The notes: a model not told the origin generated them from the letters alone. A stretch of DNA of 64,000 nucleotides from CAVPDA01 sp963702495 (GCA_963702495.1 CAVPDA010000003.1:186001-250000), one strand, 5' to 3'. Positions 34,434-43,318 are shown, numbered from the stretch's first letter. Made by a program: numbers and translations.

Positions 34434-34495
34434 GCACAACGAATAAGGTTAGATCGTGCCGCGAAGCGAGCCACGATCTGAACCGTTTGTTGGAC
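34434..34495 (+). other. Probable attC site
   Basis: Inverse core GCACAAC (34434-34440), core GTTGGAC (34489-34495), and between them GGTTAGATCGTG pairing with CACGATCTGAACC with a bulge. Length 62 bp and asymmetry fit attC. It marks the end of a short cassette and the left border of the IS91 remnant. Confidence 0.55.
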
Positions 34496-34499
34496 GAGC

Positions 34500-35050
34500 C
34501 CGGTCCGAGAGCCGGGGTGGCGCCCTCGTAGAAAATATCTATCTGACGATTATCCCGGAGGAGAATCCGGTTGGGCACGCCGTGACTTGGGAAGACGCTT
34601 GAAGCGCGTCGCGACGGCAGGAGAGGCCGGATAGCGGCGTTTGCTGCGCAAGAATGGGCCTTGTTCAGGGCGAGCCACTTCCTCAGCTTGCTGGGCGCTG
34701 ATGCCCCGTCATGGGCCGAGGGAGCGGATGCTTACATGGTCAGAGGGGCTCCGCGGTGACAATCGGAGCCGGTGGGTCCCCGCAAAGGATCGACGGCAGC
34801 CGCGTTCTGACGACCGCCATCACGGCGCCGCAGCACGCGCACAGCAGCGGCGGCGCGTGGCCGAATTGCAGCCGGCGGCGGTGTTAACCGAGCAGCGCGT
34901 GCAGCAGGCCGATCAGGCGCTTGCTGTTCGGATGCAGGAAGCCGAAGTTGCGTGCCCGGCGAGAGCCCTTCGGGCAGCACGTGCTGCAGGATGAGCCAAA
35001 GGAAATCGGCGCCGGAAACGGTACGGCGCTGCATGGGGCCGCTCTTCACT
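34500..35050 (-). mobile_element. IS91-family transposase 3' remnant and terminus
   Basis: On the minus strand SGADFLWLILQHVLP (34960-35010) followed after a one-base shift by KGSRRARNFGFLHPNSKRLI and a stop near 34885 is the C-terminus of an IS91-type Y2 transposase. The downstream 380 bp are non-coding and end in a GC palindrome, CCCGGTCCGAGAGCCGGG (34499-34516), like IS91-family termini. The upstream part of the gene is missing: the remnant joins the duplicated aminotransferase segment at 35051. Confidence 0.65.
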
Positions 35051-35810
35051 GGAGGTCGTGGCGGCCATCCGCGCAACATCGCCGGACATGGTATTCGCGC
35101 CGCATGTGGAAACGTCGGCCGGAATGATTCTGCCCGACGCCTACGTGCGCGCCGTTGCCGATGCGGTTCACGCCGTGGACGGCCTCTTCGTGCTGGATTG
35201 CATCGCATCGGGCGCGATCTGGGTTGACATGGTGGCGAGCGGCGTGGACGTCCTCATCAGCGCACCGCAAAAGGGATGGAGCGGTCCGCCCTGCTGCGCC
35301 CTGGTCATGCTGAGCGAGCGTGCCCGGGCGCGGATCGACTCGACCACCAGCACCAGCTTCGCCTGCGACCTGCGCAAGTGGCTGCAGATCATGGAGGCCT
35401 ACGAGGGCGGAGGCCACGCCTACCACGCCACCATGCCCACCGACGCCCTGACCCGTCTGCGCGACGTCATGCAGGAGACGCAGCGCTACGGCTTCGAGAA
35501 AGCCCGCGCCGACCAGCAGGAACTGGGCCGCAAGGTGCGCGCGCTGCTGGCCCGCAACGGCTTCGCCAGCGTTGCCGCCGAAGGCTTCGGCGCCCCGGGC
35601 GTCGTGGTCAGCTATACCGATGATGCCGACATGCAGTCGGGGAAACGATTCCGCGACCAGGGTGTGCAGATCGCCGCCGGAGTGCCCCTGCAATGCGATG
35701 AGCCGCCCGACTTCCGCAGCTTCCGCGTCGGCCTGTTCGGCCTGGACAAGCTGCAGAACATCGACCGCACCGTCCGCTACCTCGATGAAGCGCTGAGCCG
35801 GATGCGGTAG
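35051..35810 (+). pseudogene. Class V aminotransferase, 5'-truncated copy 2
   Basis: Encodes the C-terminal 250 residues from EVVAAIRATSPDMVFAPHVE to DEALSRMR without frameshift, including the PLP lysine in SAPQKGWSGPPC. The first 120 residues are missing because the duplication starts here, joined to IS91-like sequence. An internal ATG could give a fragment but not a working enzyme. Confidence 0.85.
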
Positions 35811-36003
35811 GGGCGGCAGCCGCGATGCGGCATGCGGGAGTCGCTTGTCAGTCCTCGTGTCCCGCCTCGCGGCCGTGGCGAATCGCCAGGACGAGGACAC
35901 TTTCACCGGCAGGAAACCAACGGTACAGCGCCACGTACGTACCCGCCCGTGGGCGATCACCAGCTCCCGGCGCCCCTCCTCGACCGGCCGGCCGATCAGG
36001 GGA
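35051..36003. repeat. 956-bp direct duplication, right copy
   Basis: Direct repeat of 29276-30231. Here the right flank is native: parE continues intact to its start and is followed by parD. The left flank is foreign IS91-like DNA. The reverse holds for the left copy. Confidence 0.9.
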
Positions 36004-36140
36004 TGACGTTCCAGAATCATTACCGCTTCACGAATCCGCTGAACGGTCTGCAGCGCCCTAGCCGGATCGCGGTCCGCGATGAACTCGAAGATCCGCTCGA
36101 GATCGGCGAACGCCCGCGCACTCAGCCGGACCTGCGCCAT
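35848..36140 (-). pseudogene. parE: ParE/RelE-type toxin, frameshifted
   Basis: Starts MAQVRLSARAFADLERIFEFI at 36140, the classic ParE beginning, with LERHPLIGRPVEEGRRELVI near residue 44. A missing base near 35940 (after CACGGGCGG) shifts the frame; in the correct frame it ends TYVALYRWFPAGESVLVLAIR to GHED at 35848, about 97 residues. Ribosome-independent gyrase-poisoning toxin by family. The unrepaired frame gives a long read-through with no toxin C-terminus. It overlaps the antitoxin gene by 19 bases. Confidence 0.8.
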
Positions 36141-36412
36141 GTCTTCGGCTGGGGCCTTCGCGCAGTCTCGCCCCGGGCACGCGCCTCCAGATAATCGAAC
36201 GCTTCAGCAGCGTCGTAAGCCTTCCCGGTTGTCTCGGTCTCCCGTTCCGCCTCGGCTGCCTCGGCACCGAAGCGGCGACGGAGTTCTTCCCGCTCCGCCG
36301 CCCGTTCGATGGCTTCCAGCATGAACGCGTGCGCCGACTTTCCGGTACCCGAAACCAACGCGGAGATGCGCTGCTTCAGTTCATCGGAGAGCTTCAAACT
36401 GGTCGCCGCCAT
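36122..36412 (-). CDS. parD: ParD-like ribbon-helix-helix antitoxin
   Basis: 96 residues. The N-terminal ribbon-helix-helix motif is ATSLKLSDELKQRISALVSG with the helix-2 region SAHAFMLEAIERAAE; a C-terminal charged segment should bind the toxin. The ATG at 36412 follows AGGATTCTCCATC. It is upstream of and overlaps parE, the usual antitoxin-first order. An inverted repeat 28-58 bases upstream is the likely operator. With parE frameshifted the antitoxin may now be a solitary regulator. Confidence 0.85.
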   Translation of the reverse strand: MAATSLKLSDELKQRISALVSGTGKSAHAFMLEAIERAAEREELRRRFGAEAAEAERETETTGKAYDAAEAFDYLEARARGETARRPQPKTWRRSG

Positions 36413-36439
36413 GATGGAGAATCCTACGGGAAATCGAAT

Positions 36440-36470
36440 GTCGAGGTAGCAACATCCTACTACCTTCGAC
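36440..36470 (-). promoter_or_regulatory. Candidate parD operator
   Basis: Near-palindrome GTCGAGGTAG ... CTACCTTCGAC with a 10-base centre, lying 28-58 bases upstream of the parD start. Ribbon-helix-helix antitoxins bind such inverted repeats to repress their own operon. Confidence 0.55.
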
Positions 36471-36617
36471 CGCCGCACTCAAGGCGCCGGGAACGGAAGT
36501 GTTCGGGCAGCGATGAGAGGCAGTCACCGTTGCCCGTCCCGTGACGGGAAACTCGAAGACTCGAAAATCGGCCCGACGACGGACCCTTTCAATTCCATGC
36601 TTTCACCCTTCACGCTT

Positions 36618-37139
36618 TCAGGGAACCGACGGCCGGATCGCACCCACGGCCTGTTCCTCCGTCCAGGCCGTGCGCCGCTCGTCCGTGAGCACCGCCCGCA
36701 CCTGCACGCTCGCCTGGGCCGCCTGCATGTCCAGCATCAATTGGCGCCGCGGCATGCCTTCGCTTTCGGCATTCTCCCCGGCAGCCACTTCCAGTCGAAA
36801 GCATGCATCGCCCAGGCGCTTCGGGGTGCGCGGGGCGCCCTCGCTCGTCGTCAGGCGCAGTTCGTAGAACCGGGCGCCCGCCACCGGCTTCCAGCAAAGT
36901 CGCCAGTAGGTGGACCAGGCGACGAGGCCCGGACCTGCCGGCCGGATCTCGTCCTCCAGCGCCGTCACGAGGCCGCCGGGGGCCGGCGGCAGGTCGGCCG
37001 CGACCGCATCCTCCGCCGGACCGTGCGAGTGCACGTGCGGCCGCGGTTCGGCCGCCCCGGCTTGCGCCGCATACCAAAGCGCCAGCGCGAGGCAGCCCAA
37101 GAACAACGGCCTACCGCTCACGGCGTGATGTCGCACCAT
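36618..37139 (-). CDS. Exported protein with fibronectin III-like domain
   Basis: 173 residues. Signal peptide 1-29 (LFLGCLALALWYAAQAGAA). A His-rich stretch, PRPHVHSHG, follows. Residues 75-165 resemble a fibronectin type III fold (YWRLCWKPVAGARFYELRLT and ASVQVRAVLTDERRTAW). The start overlaps the end of the gamma-carbonic-anhydrase-like gene by 22 bases, so the two are one operon and the products may work together outside the cytoplasm. Function unknown. Confidence 0.7.
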   Translation of the reverse strand: MVRHHAVSGRPLFLGCLALALWYAAQAGAAEPRPHVHSHGPAEDAVAADLPPAPGGLVTALEDEIRPAGPGLVAWSTYWRLCWKPVAGARFYELRLTTSEGAPRTPKRLGDACFRLEVAAGENAESEGMPRRQLMLDMQAAQASVQVRAVLTDERRTAWTEEQAVGAIRPSVP

Positions 37140-38316
37140 TCCACCGGCACGGGCGCCGCCGCTCCGATGATCACCGTGCAGTCCGGCACCACCTTGCCAC
37201 TCGGCAGATTCGCCTGCTGCACCAGGCTCTTGTAGCCGATGCTCACGCCGTCGGCCACGGTCGAGCGGAACAGCACAGCCCAGTCGCCGACGCTCACGCC
37301 ATTTCCCGCCGCCGTCGCGCCTTCGCCTCCCCCGCCGTGCACCACGCTGTGGTAGCCGTAGCGTCCATCGTTACCGACCGTTATGTCCGTCTCCTCCAGC
37401 GCGTGGAAAGTGGTGTTGCTCGCCATCGAGGCTATCGAGCCGATGACGAAGGGATGACCTTCGTCCGCACGCAGGGAGATCTGGGCACCCATGACCTGCT
37501 TCAGTTGGTCGAGCGTATTGCCGATTCGCACGTCGCCGATGATGCGGTTGCGAAACGTCGGATCTTCCGTCGCTGCGCCGTTGAGCGTCGGTAGCGATTT
37601 CAACCGTGTTGAACGGCGTAACCGGATTGACGCTGATGCCGAGCACCGCGGCAGGCTTGGCGGCAGCCAGTTCCGAATAGGCGGCTGCGAACTCCGTATT
37701 GACGGCAATCACCCCTTCCATGAATATCCCGATCCGCCTCGACCACCGCCACGGTCTTGGACGCGACTTGCCCGTTCGATGTCACGTTCGCGCCGGAGAG
37801 CACTCTGCGTCCGGACGGGATGGTGACTCCCGGCCCCACGCGGGCGAGTGCCGAGACCATGGCATTCTTCTGGATGATGGCGCCGTCCACAACAGCGTTG
37901 AAGCTGACGAAGCTCGGGCAGACTGCCTGGATCGCCACCGGGCATCGGCCGGTCATGCCGATCGCCGCCGGCCCCTTGACCGTCGCGCCATGGGCCAGGA
38001 TCACCTTGCTGCCGATGAGAATCCCGCCCGTGGTCGCATCGACGACAACGCTGTCCTGGACATTGCTTTCGTTGCCGATGCGGATCGGCTGCAGTATGCC
38101 CCCCGCCTTCAGGCTGGCGAAAGGTGCGACGAACACCAGATTGCCCAGAGTGATGTTCGGCCTGCCCACCAGCCGCGCCGTCGGGTCAACGAACGTCGAA
38201 CCCGTGCTTGCGGCGTCAACCGCCGACGCCGTCTGAGCCTGGGTCTGGAACGTCAGCAACGCGAGCGCAATGGCACTGGCGGCGGAAACCGCATGGATCC
38301 GGGTATTGCCTTTCAT
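37118..38316 (-). pseudogene. Exported tandem gamma-carbonic-anhydrase-like beta-helix protein, two frameshifts
   Basis: Starts MKGNTRIHAVSAASAIALAL at 38316 (AGGGAG upstream), signal peptide ending TQAQ. Two left-handed beta-helix domains resemble Cam of Methanosarcina: domain 1 has SNVQDSVVVDATTGG and ILAHGATVKGPAAIG; domain 2 has RADEGHPFVIG, TTFHALEETD and YGYHSVVHGGG. The frame shifts near 37720 and 37600; rejoining gives about 400 residues. The zinc histidines are divided: domain 1 keeps the His of LAHG, domain 2 those of FHAL and VVHG. Extracytoplasmic hydration of CO2 is possible if the frameshifts are errors. Confidence 0.75.
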
Positions 38317-38436
38317 GAATCGCTCCCTGATTTCGTTGAAATTACCCTCCGCGCGCGGAGGAACCAGCCAACCCCTGCCGAATGCATGCATGGCAAGGAA
38401 TAAAATGAGTTGGGCCTGACTTTCTGTTGGAATGGG

Positions 38437-38715
38437 TCAAGCGGTATTGCGCTGGAAAGCACCCACCAACGCCAAAGGGGTAGAGCCGGTCAAGACGTGT
38501 GCCGGCATGCGCTTCATGCCGAACGCGACAAACCGTCCTTGAGGTATCTGGCACGCCAGATCAGGAAGCGCTGCGCACGCGGCGAGCGGGAAACACGGCA
38601 AGCCCGGGAAATCCGGGGCAATGCCAGAATCCGAATCGTGAATTCGATTGACTGCGGAGGCGCCGAACGGCGCAAAGCAGATGGCGAACGCGCCCACCAG
38701 AACACGCGTTCTCAT
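38437..38715 (-). CDS. Small exported protein of unknown function
   Basis: 92 residues with a signal peptide (MRTRVLVGAFAICFAPFGAS) and four cysteines in the mature part. CGGGAG lies 8 bases before the ATG at 38715. No family recognised. It lies 120 bp upstream of the beta-helix gene on the same strand and may share its operon. Confidence 0.55.
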   Translation of the reverse strand: MRTRVLVGAFAICFAPFGASAVNRIHDSDSGIAPDFPGLPCFPLAACAALPDLACQIPQGRFVAFGMKRMPAHVLTGSTPLALVGAFQRNTA

Positions 38716-39473
38716 TTATGATCTCCCGGTTGCCTTATTCAAATCGGGAACGACTGATCGCTCCCATGCAACCGGCACTGTCGCGCGCGTACGGGGAATT
38801 CACCCCCTCTGGTTCCGGACGCGGTTTCTAGTGTGAGGGAACCCCAAAGAGCATCGCTGCTCGCCTCGGCGGATGTCGGGTGCCGGGCTGGAATTGGGGG
38901 CATTCTGGACCCGGCCTGCACAGGAAGTCAAGTGACTGTGACTGTGCGCCCGCGACGGCGCCCATCGGCGAACCGCGGCGAATGGGATAAAGGGGCCATG
39001 TTCGCGATCGTCCCGAGTTCATCTGGTCCGGTGGCCGGCACTCCCGCCCCACCGCGCGCCTAACGCCTGGATTCGCCTGGATTCGGCAGCCAGGCCGTTC
39101 TGGACCGCGGAAATGCTTGCCAGGTCCGGGGGAACCTCCTCCATGTCGGTGCGAGGTGACTCGGTTGTCGTGGCGAATGCGCCATTGAGCGCGGATTGTG
39201 GCTGGTGCCGCGACGGGGGATGCGTCGGCTCCGCGCTTGAGCCGACCTGCCGTCCTTCCGCCCCCCGCGCCATGTTCTCCCCGTCGGCGATCAGCGCCGG
39301 ATCAAAGGGGCCATGGTTTACTCTCTTGCGCGATGTGGTGAAGAGACACGGCCGTCGAGGAAGAGCCCAGACTTCATTCTCGCATCGAGCGCATCGCAGA
39401 TATCGGATGCCGCCTGCAACCTCGCTCCCCGGTGCCCGCCCATTTCGCGCCGAAATTCCGCCCAAGCTAGGCC
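38716..39473. other. Region without supported gene
   Basis: Frames on both strands (for example 39019-39477 minus) lack ribosome-binding sites and family resemblance. The upstream end should carry the promoter of the leftward exported-protein genes. Nothing else was recognised. Confidence 0.5.
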
Positions 39474-40385
39474 TCAATGGACTGCCACGCCCAGAGGTGC
39501 GCCGCGATCAAGGCGCGCCAAGGTGAGAATTCGGCCAGCCAGCGCTTCGCGTACTCCTCGGTGACTTGCGCCGATCCGTCGAGCAGCGACTTGCAGGTTG
39601 CGGCGCACGGCGGCATCGCCGTGCAGCGACCCGTCGAGCCAGCCGAAGCCGCGCAGCAGGGCGTAATCGACGGTCCAGGGGCCGATGCCGCGCAGGCGCA
39701 GGAGTCGCTCGCGGATCTCGGCGACGGGCAGCGTGACCAGCCACGCGTCGAGCGGCAGCCGGTTCTGCCGCACACCTTGGCTCAGTGCGATCAGCGTCTG
39801 TGCCTTGGTGCGCGAGAACCCGGCCTGATGCAGATCGGCCTCGCTCAGGCGTGCGATGCTGCCGGCATCCGGATAGCAGGCGAGTCCGCCGGAGTGACCG
39901 AGGCCCGCGGCCCGGATCAGTTTCCTGCGCAGCGAGAGGGCGGCGCTCAGGCTGATCTGCTGGCCGGTGATGGCCCAGGTCAGGGCTTCGAAGGGCGTGG
40001 CCGCAAGCGCCACGCGCAGGCCCGGATTGCGGGCGATGAGCGGTCCGAGTTGCGGATGTGCCCGATAGGCCGCTCGAAGTCTTCGACCCGCTGCGTCAGG
40101 CCCAGCATGCGCCGCACCATGGTTTCGAGCGCATCGGTGGCGACGGCAATTCTGGCCGCGTCGATGGCCAGTTCGGCATCGGCGCGCGTCCGCATGGAAA
40201 CGGATGGTGAGGCAGGCGGCACGTCCCTCCCATGCCAGCCCTTTGCGCAGCGTCTCCGCCTCGACCCGCTCGGCGACCGCCGCCGCGTCACGGCCGTGGA
40301 AGGCAAGGATATCCTTGGCGCGAAAACCTCGCGGCAGGGCGACCGAACAGGACAGCGCGGGGATCGTGTCGCGGCGGCGACTCAC
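39474..40385 (-). pseudogene. AlkA-type DNA-3-methyladenine glycosylase, two compensating frameshifts
   Basis: HhH-GPD superfamily base-excision repair enzyme. The GTG start at 40385 overlaps the upstream stop (GTGA). The N-terminus has LPRGFRAKDILAFHGRD; the C-terminal half has PFEALTWAITGQQISLSAA, LRGIGPWTVDYALLRG and the catalytic Asp in LHGDAAVRRNL. Between about 40195 and 40068 the protein runs in another frame (ADAELAIDAARIAVATDALE, MLGLTQRVEDFER), so one shift occurs at each end of this stretch. Full length about 303 residues. The conservation on both sides makes sequence error a serious alternative to decay. Confidence 0.8.
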
Positions 40386-40909
40386 TTCGCCTCCGCCGTG
40401 CATCCGCCCACGGCTCTTGCCGTGACGCGCTGATAGAAAGTCATGTTCTTGCCGCCGAGCTTGACGTCGAGCGTGCCTGTGAGCTGGCTCGCGGCGAGCT
40501 GCCAGCGCGCCCTCCCCGTGGTCTCCGACTTCGTCCCCGGTGCGCCAGTGCAGATCAGAAGATAGGAGACCGATTCGTCGTCGCGGCTTTCCTGGTCCAG
40601 CCTGCATCCGGCCAGCGCTTCGTGGCCCAGGATCGGGAACGCGGAGGGAAGGTCCGGGAGTCCGAAACAGCGTGTCTCCCGCGTGGTGGCGTAGCGCAGC
40701 GCCTCTTCCAGGTGCGGCATCACCGTTTCGACGGTGACGTCATAGCGTCGCGGCGGCAGCGATTCCGCTGCCGGTGCCGGCGCGGACGCCAGCAGCGATA
40801 CCATCAGCAGGGCGCAGATCCCTGCGCCCGGCACCTTGGGCGCGGCGGCGGTCGCGCCGGTCGGGCCGCGTTCTTCCAGCGCCGGATCGGGTGTTCGGTA
40901 TTGCCTCAT
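40382..40909 (-). CDS. Exported protein, possibly DUF3617-like
   Basis: 175 residues from the ATG at 40909, behind AGAGGAGACAGG. A long N-region precedes the hydrophobic signal segment GICALLMVSLLASAPAPAA (residues 30-48), so the true start may be later. The mature part, with YDVTVETVMPHLEEALRYAT, several cysteines and TGTLDVKLGGKNMTFYQRVTAR, recalls DUF3617 periplasmic proteins. Overlaps the glycosylase gene by four bases. Confidence 0.7.
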   Translation of the reverse strand: MRQYRTPDPALEERGPTGATAAAPKVPGAGICALLMVSLLASAPAPAAESLPPRRYDVTVETVMPHLEEALRYATTRETRCFGLPDLPSAFPILGHEALAGCRLDQESRDDESVSYLLICTGAPGTKSETTGRARWQLAASQLTGTLDVKLGGKNMTFYQRVTARAVGGCTAEAK

Positions 40910-41040
40910 CGCCTGTCTCCTCTCTCGTCGGCAACTCTCCCCGATCGCGCCGGCGCCACGCCCGGAGCGCCCGAACACGGGCGGCAGCGCCGCCGGGCCC
41001 GCTGTCCGCAGGCAGGCGATATCGAAGATTCCGCGCGACC

Positions 41041-42528
41041 TCACGTTCCGAGCGCTCCCAGCCTCAGAGACTCGGCGTAGGCCATGGCATTGTTGCCGAC
41101 ATCGGCCTTGATGACGACCGGGCCGACACCGCGCAGGACCAGCGCCCCGGACAGCATCTCGCTCTCCTCCTGCTCCGAGCGCAGGCCGAGTTCCTGTGCC
41201 AATTCGGGCAGGCAGTTGACCAGCAGACGCTGCGACTCCCGGCCGCCGCGATAGGTCGGCGGAAAGACGAACAGGCACTTTTCCCCGAATCCGCAAGCCA
41301 GCATCCGGCTCACTTCCCAGCGCAGGTTCGGCGTCACCCCGACGATCACCACGATGAGCGCGGCCTGCTCCATGTAGCATTCGACCACGCCTTGCCAGGA
41401 CGGGCCGGCCACGTTCTCCTTCGCCGCGCCCAACGGGGGAAGCCGGTCTTCCGGATTGCTGAGGGCGATCAGAGGGCCATGCGGGTAGAGCGTCTCGGCG
41501 ATCACCTCTTCGAGGCGAATGCTCTCGTCCCGCATGCCCAGAAAGCGATGTCCCCAGTAGCGCTCGTTGTCCACGGCTATTCCGTCGTCCTGGAACGAGC
41601 GCAGCAGCAGGATCGGCGGACGCTCGTCCTCCTGGGCCAGAGCGCTCGCCGACCGGGCGAGGCGCACGCGCAACTCGCGCAGGAAGCGCGTCGTCTCATT
41701 GGCCACGAACCGGCGCGCATAGGCCACGACTTGCGACAGCAGCAGGAATCCGCCGAGGCCGAGCAGCACCTGCATCGCGCCAGGCAGCCCGCTGAACCAC
41801 GCCCCCAGCGCGCGGACGGTTTCGCTTCGGAAGATGATGGCCAGACCGAGAACGAGGACGCCGAGCCCGACATAGGCCAGATACGCCTTCCACGAGGCGA
41901 GCAGGAGAACCCCATAGACCTTGAGCGACGCGGCCGAAAAGAAGGCGAACCGCGTCGTGGCGAAGGCGAAGGATCGGCGATTCGCGCCGACCAGACGACG
42001 ATATACGGGATGCCCCGCCAGCGACCCGAGGCGCCGCAGGTAGATGAAAGCGGCATAGACGTAGATGCCGGGGATGCCGGCGAACGCCAATGCGGCAGCG
42101 AGGCCCAGCGGCCGCATGAGCGAAACGACCAGCACCAGCGCGATCAGCAGGAAAAAGGCTCCGATCAGGGTGACGGTCAATCGGCTGTCGGACAGCACGA
42201 GCGACTTCAGCCGTGACCCGAGCGCCACCGCCACCAGCGCGTTGAGCAGGGCATACAGCAGGTAGAACGAGGCCGCGCCGAGGAAAAGCAAGGGCTCGGA
42301 GGTCGCCATGACGGTCACGCCCGGCGTCAGCGCGGCGCCCTTCAGCCGTGCCAGCGAGCGCAGCACCGCGTCGATGCGCAGCATCGGCCGAAAGGCGCTG
42401 TATGCCATCCCGAAATCGATCAGGTTCGGCAGCAGCCGCATCCTTCGTCGGATTCTCAGGTACTCGGTCAGGTCGGTTGCGACAAGGGGCATCGTGTCAC
42501 GCGGTGCGCCGACGCGGGTGGCGCGCAT
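41041..42528 (-). CDS. Membrane protein with uncharacterised C-terminal TIR-like domain
   Basis: 495 residues from the ATG at 42528 (483 from 42492; neither has a strong ribosome-binding site). Residues 75-310 contain about seven transmembrane helices. Residues 335-495 are cytoplasmic, beginning PPILLLRSFQDDGIAVDNER, then RLEEVIAETLYPHGPLIAL, ALIVVIVGVTPNLRWEVSRML and KCLFVFPP. This alternation of strands and helices with a conserved WE in the fourth element resembles TIR or SLOG folds, but I cannot name the family. No effector or nuclease neighbours. A signalling or defence role is speculative. Confidence 0.75.
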   Translation of the reverse strand: MRATRVGAPRDTMPLVATDLTEYLRIRRRMRLLPNLIDFGMAYSAFRPMLRIDAVLRSLARLKGAALTPGVTVMATSEPLLFLGAASFYLLYALLNALVAVALGSRLKSLVLSDSRLTVTLIGAFFLLIALVLVVSLMRPLGLAAALAFAGIPGIYVYAAFIYLRRLGSLAGHPVYRRLVGANRRSFAFATTRFAFFSAASLKVYGVLLLASWKAYLAYVGLGVLVLGLAIIFRSETVRALGAWFSGLPGAMQVLLGLGGFLLLSQVVAYARRFVANETTRFLRELRVRLARSASALAQEDERPPILLLRSFQDDGIAVDNERYWGHRFLGMRDESIRLEEVIAETLYPHGPLIALSNPEDRLPPLGAAKENVAGPSWQGVVECYMEQAALIVVIVGVTPNLRWEVSRMLACGFGEKCLFVFPPTYRGGRESQRLLVNCLPELAQELGLRSEQEESEMLSGALVLRGVGPVVIKADVGNNAMAYAESLRLGALGT

Positions 42529-42763
42529 CCGGATTCGACGTTTCCGCGTAATAGGGATGAACGGGTAACGCGCAGCGCGCAAGCGATCCGCGTGGCGGCA
42601 TGGCAGCGAAGCTTGGGCAGTCGGAGTCTGAGTTTCGACCGCCGCAGGCGCTGCCGCCGCACCCGTGCCGTACCGATGCGCCGCGAGTCCGTTGCCGAGG
42701 CCGCTCCGGCGCAGCCGTTCCCGAGCAGTGAAGAGCCCCGGCTTCCACCACAGGAGACACGTC

Positions 42764-43069
42764 ATGAACCAAACCGCAACCTCCAGGACCGCTCGCCGCG
42801 CCTTGTCCTTCCTCGCCGCCGCCTTCCTGCCCCTGGGTTCCGCGCAAGCCCTCAGCCCGCTGGGCTGGGACATTCCGGCGCCCGGCAGCTCGAGCCGCGC
42901 CCCCGTGACCGAGGTCAGGATGGATCCTCAGGGCCCCACTCCCCTCGGCTTCGTCATTCCGCCCTCCGGGCCGCGCGGTGCGGCGGGTCCGATGCGCGAG
43001 GATGCCATGGCGGCCGCGGCGGCATGGAGCCTGCGCCTCGGCGGCATCGGCGGCACCGACACGAACTGA
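42764..43069 (+). CDS. Small exported protein of unknown function
   Basis: 101 residues. Signal peptide 1-29 (SFLAAAFLPLGSAQA). The mature part is Pro/Gly-rich with repeated PLGW/PLGFVIP-like phrases (SPLGWDIPAPGSS, TPLGFVIPPSGP). CAGGAGACACGTC precedes the ATG. Diverges from the membrane protein gene. No family recognised. Confidence 0.6.
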   Translation: MNQTATSRTARRALSFLAAAFLPLGSAQALSPLGWDIPAPGSSSRAPVTEVRMDPQGPTPLGFVIPPSGPRGAAGPMREDAMAAAAAWSLRLGGIGGTDTN

Positions 43070-43199
43070 GTTCCTCCTCCGGCCCGCCCCGCGCGGGCCG
43101 GAGCCCGAAAGGCAGCGCCAGTCCCGCCCCGGCGTGAGCGCAGGCCGACCCCCGGGCCGACACCTCCGGTCGCCGGCTTCGTGCCCGGCCTGACGGTCC

Positions 43200-43318
43200 T
43201 GGAATGCCGGCCACCCCGGGCATTGAAAGCCCTCGCCATGACCGTTTCCCTCACCCCCAGCCCCTCTCCCAAGGAGAGAGGGGAGCTTCGAGAGTCGTTG
43301 GCACGACATTCACGTTCA
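43200..43318. repeat. Dispersed intergenic repeat, copy 2
   Basis: Same element as 20464-20579: TGGAATGCCGGCCACCCCG, CTCGCCATGACC, CCCTCACCCCCAGCCCCTCTC with the hairpin CCTCTCCCAAGGAGAGAGG, and GGGAGCTTCGAGAGTCG. The rest of the 43070-43417 gap holds no supported gene. Confidence 0.8.

Noticed and set aside
39019..39477. 152-codon minus-strand frame before the glycosylase gene
   Set aside because: No ribosome-binding site, low-complexity content and no family resemblance; left as non-coding.
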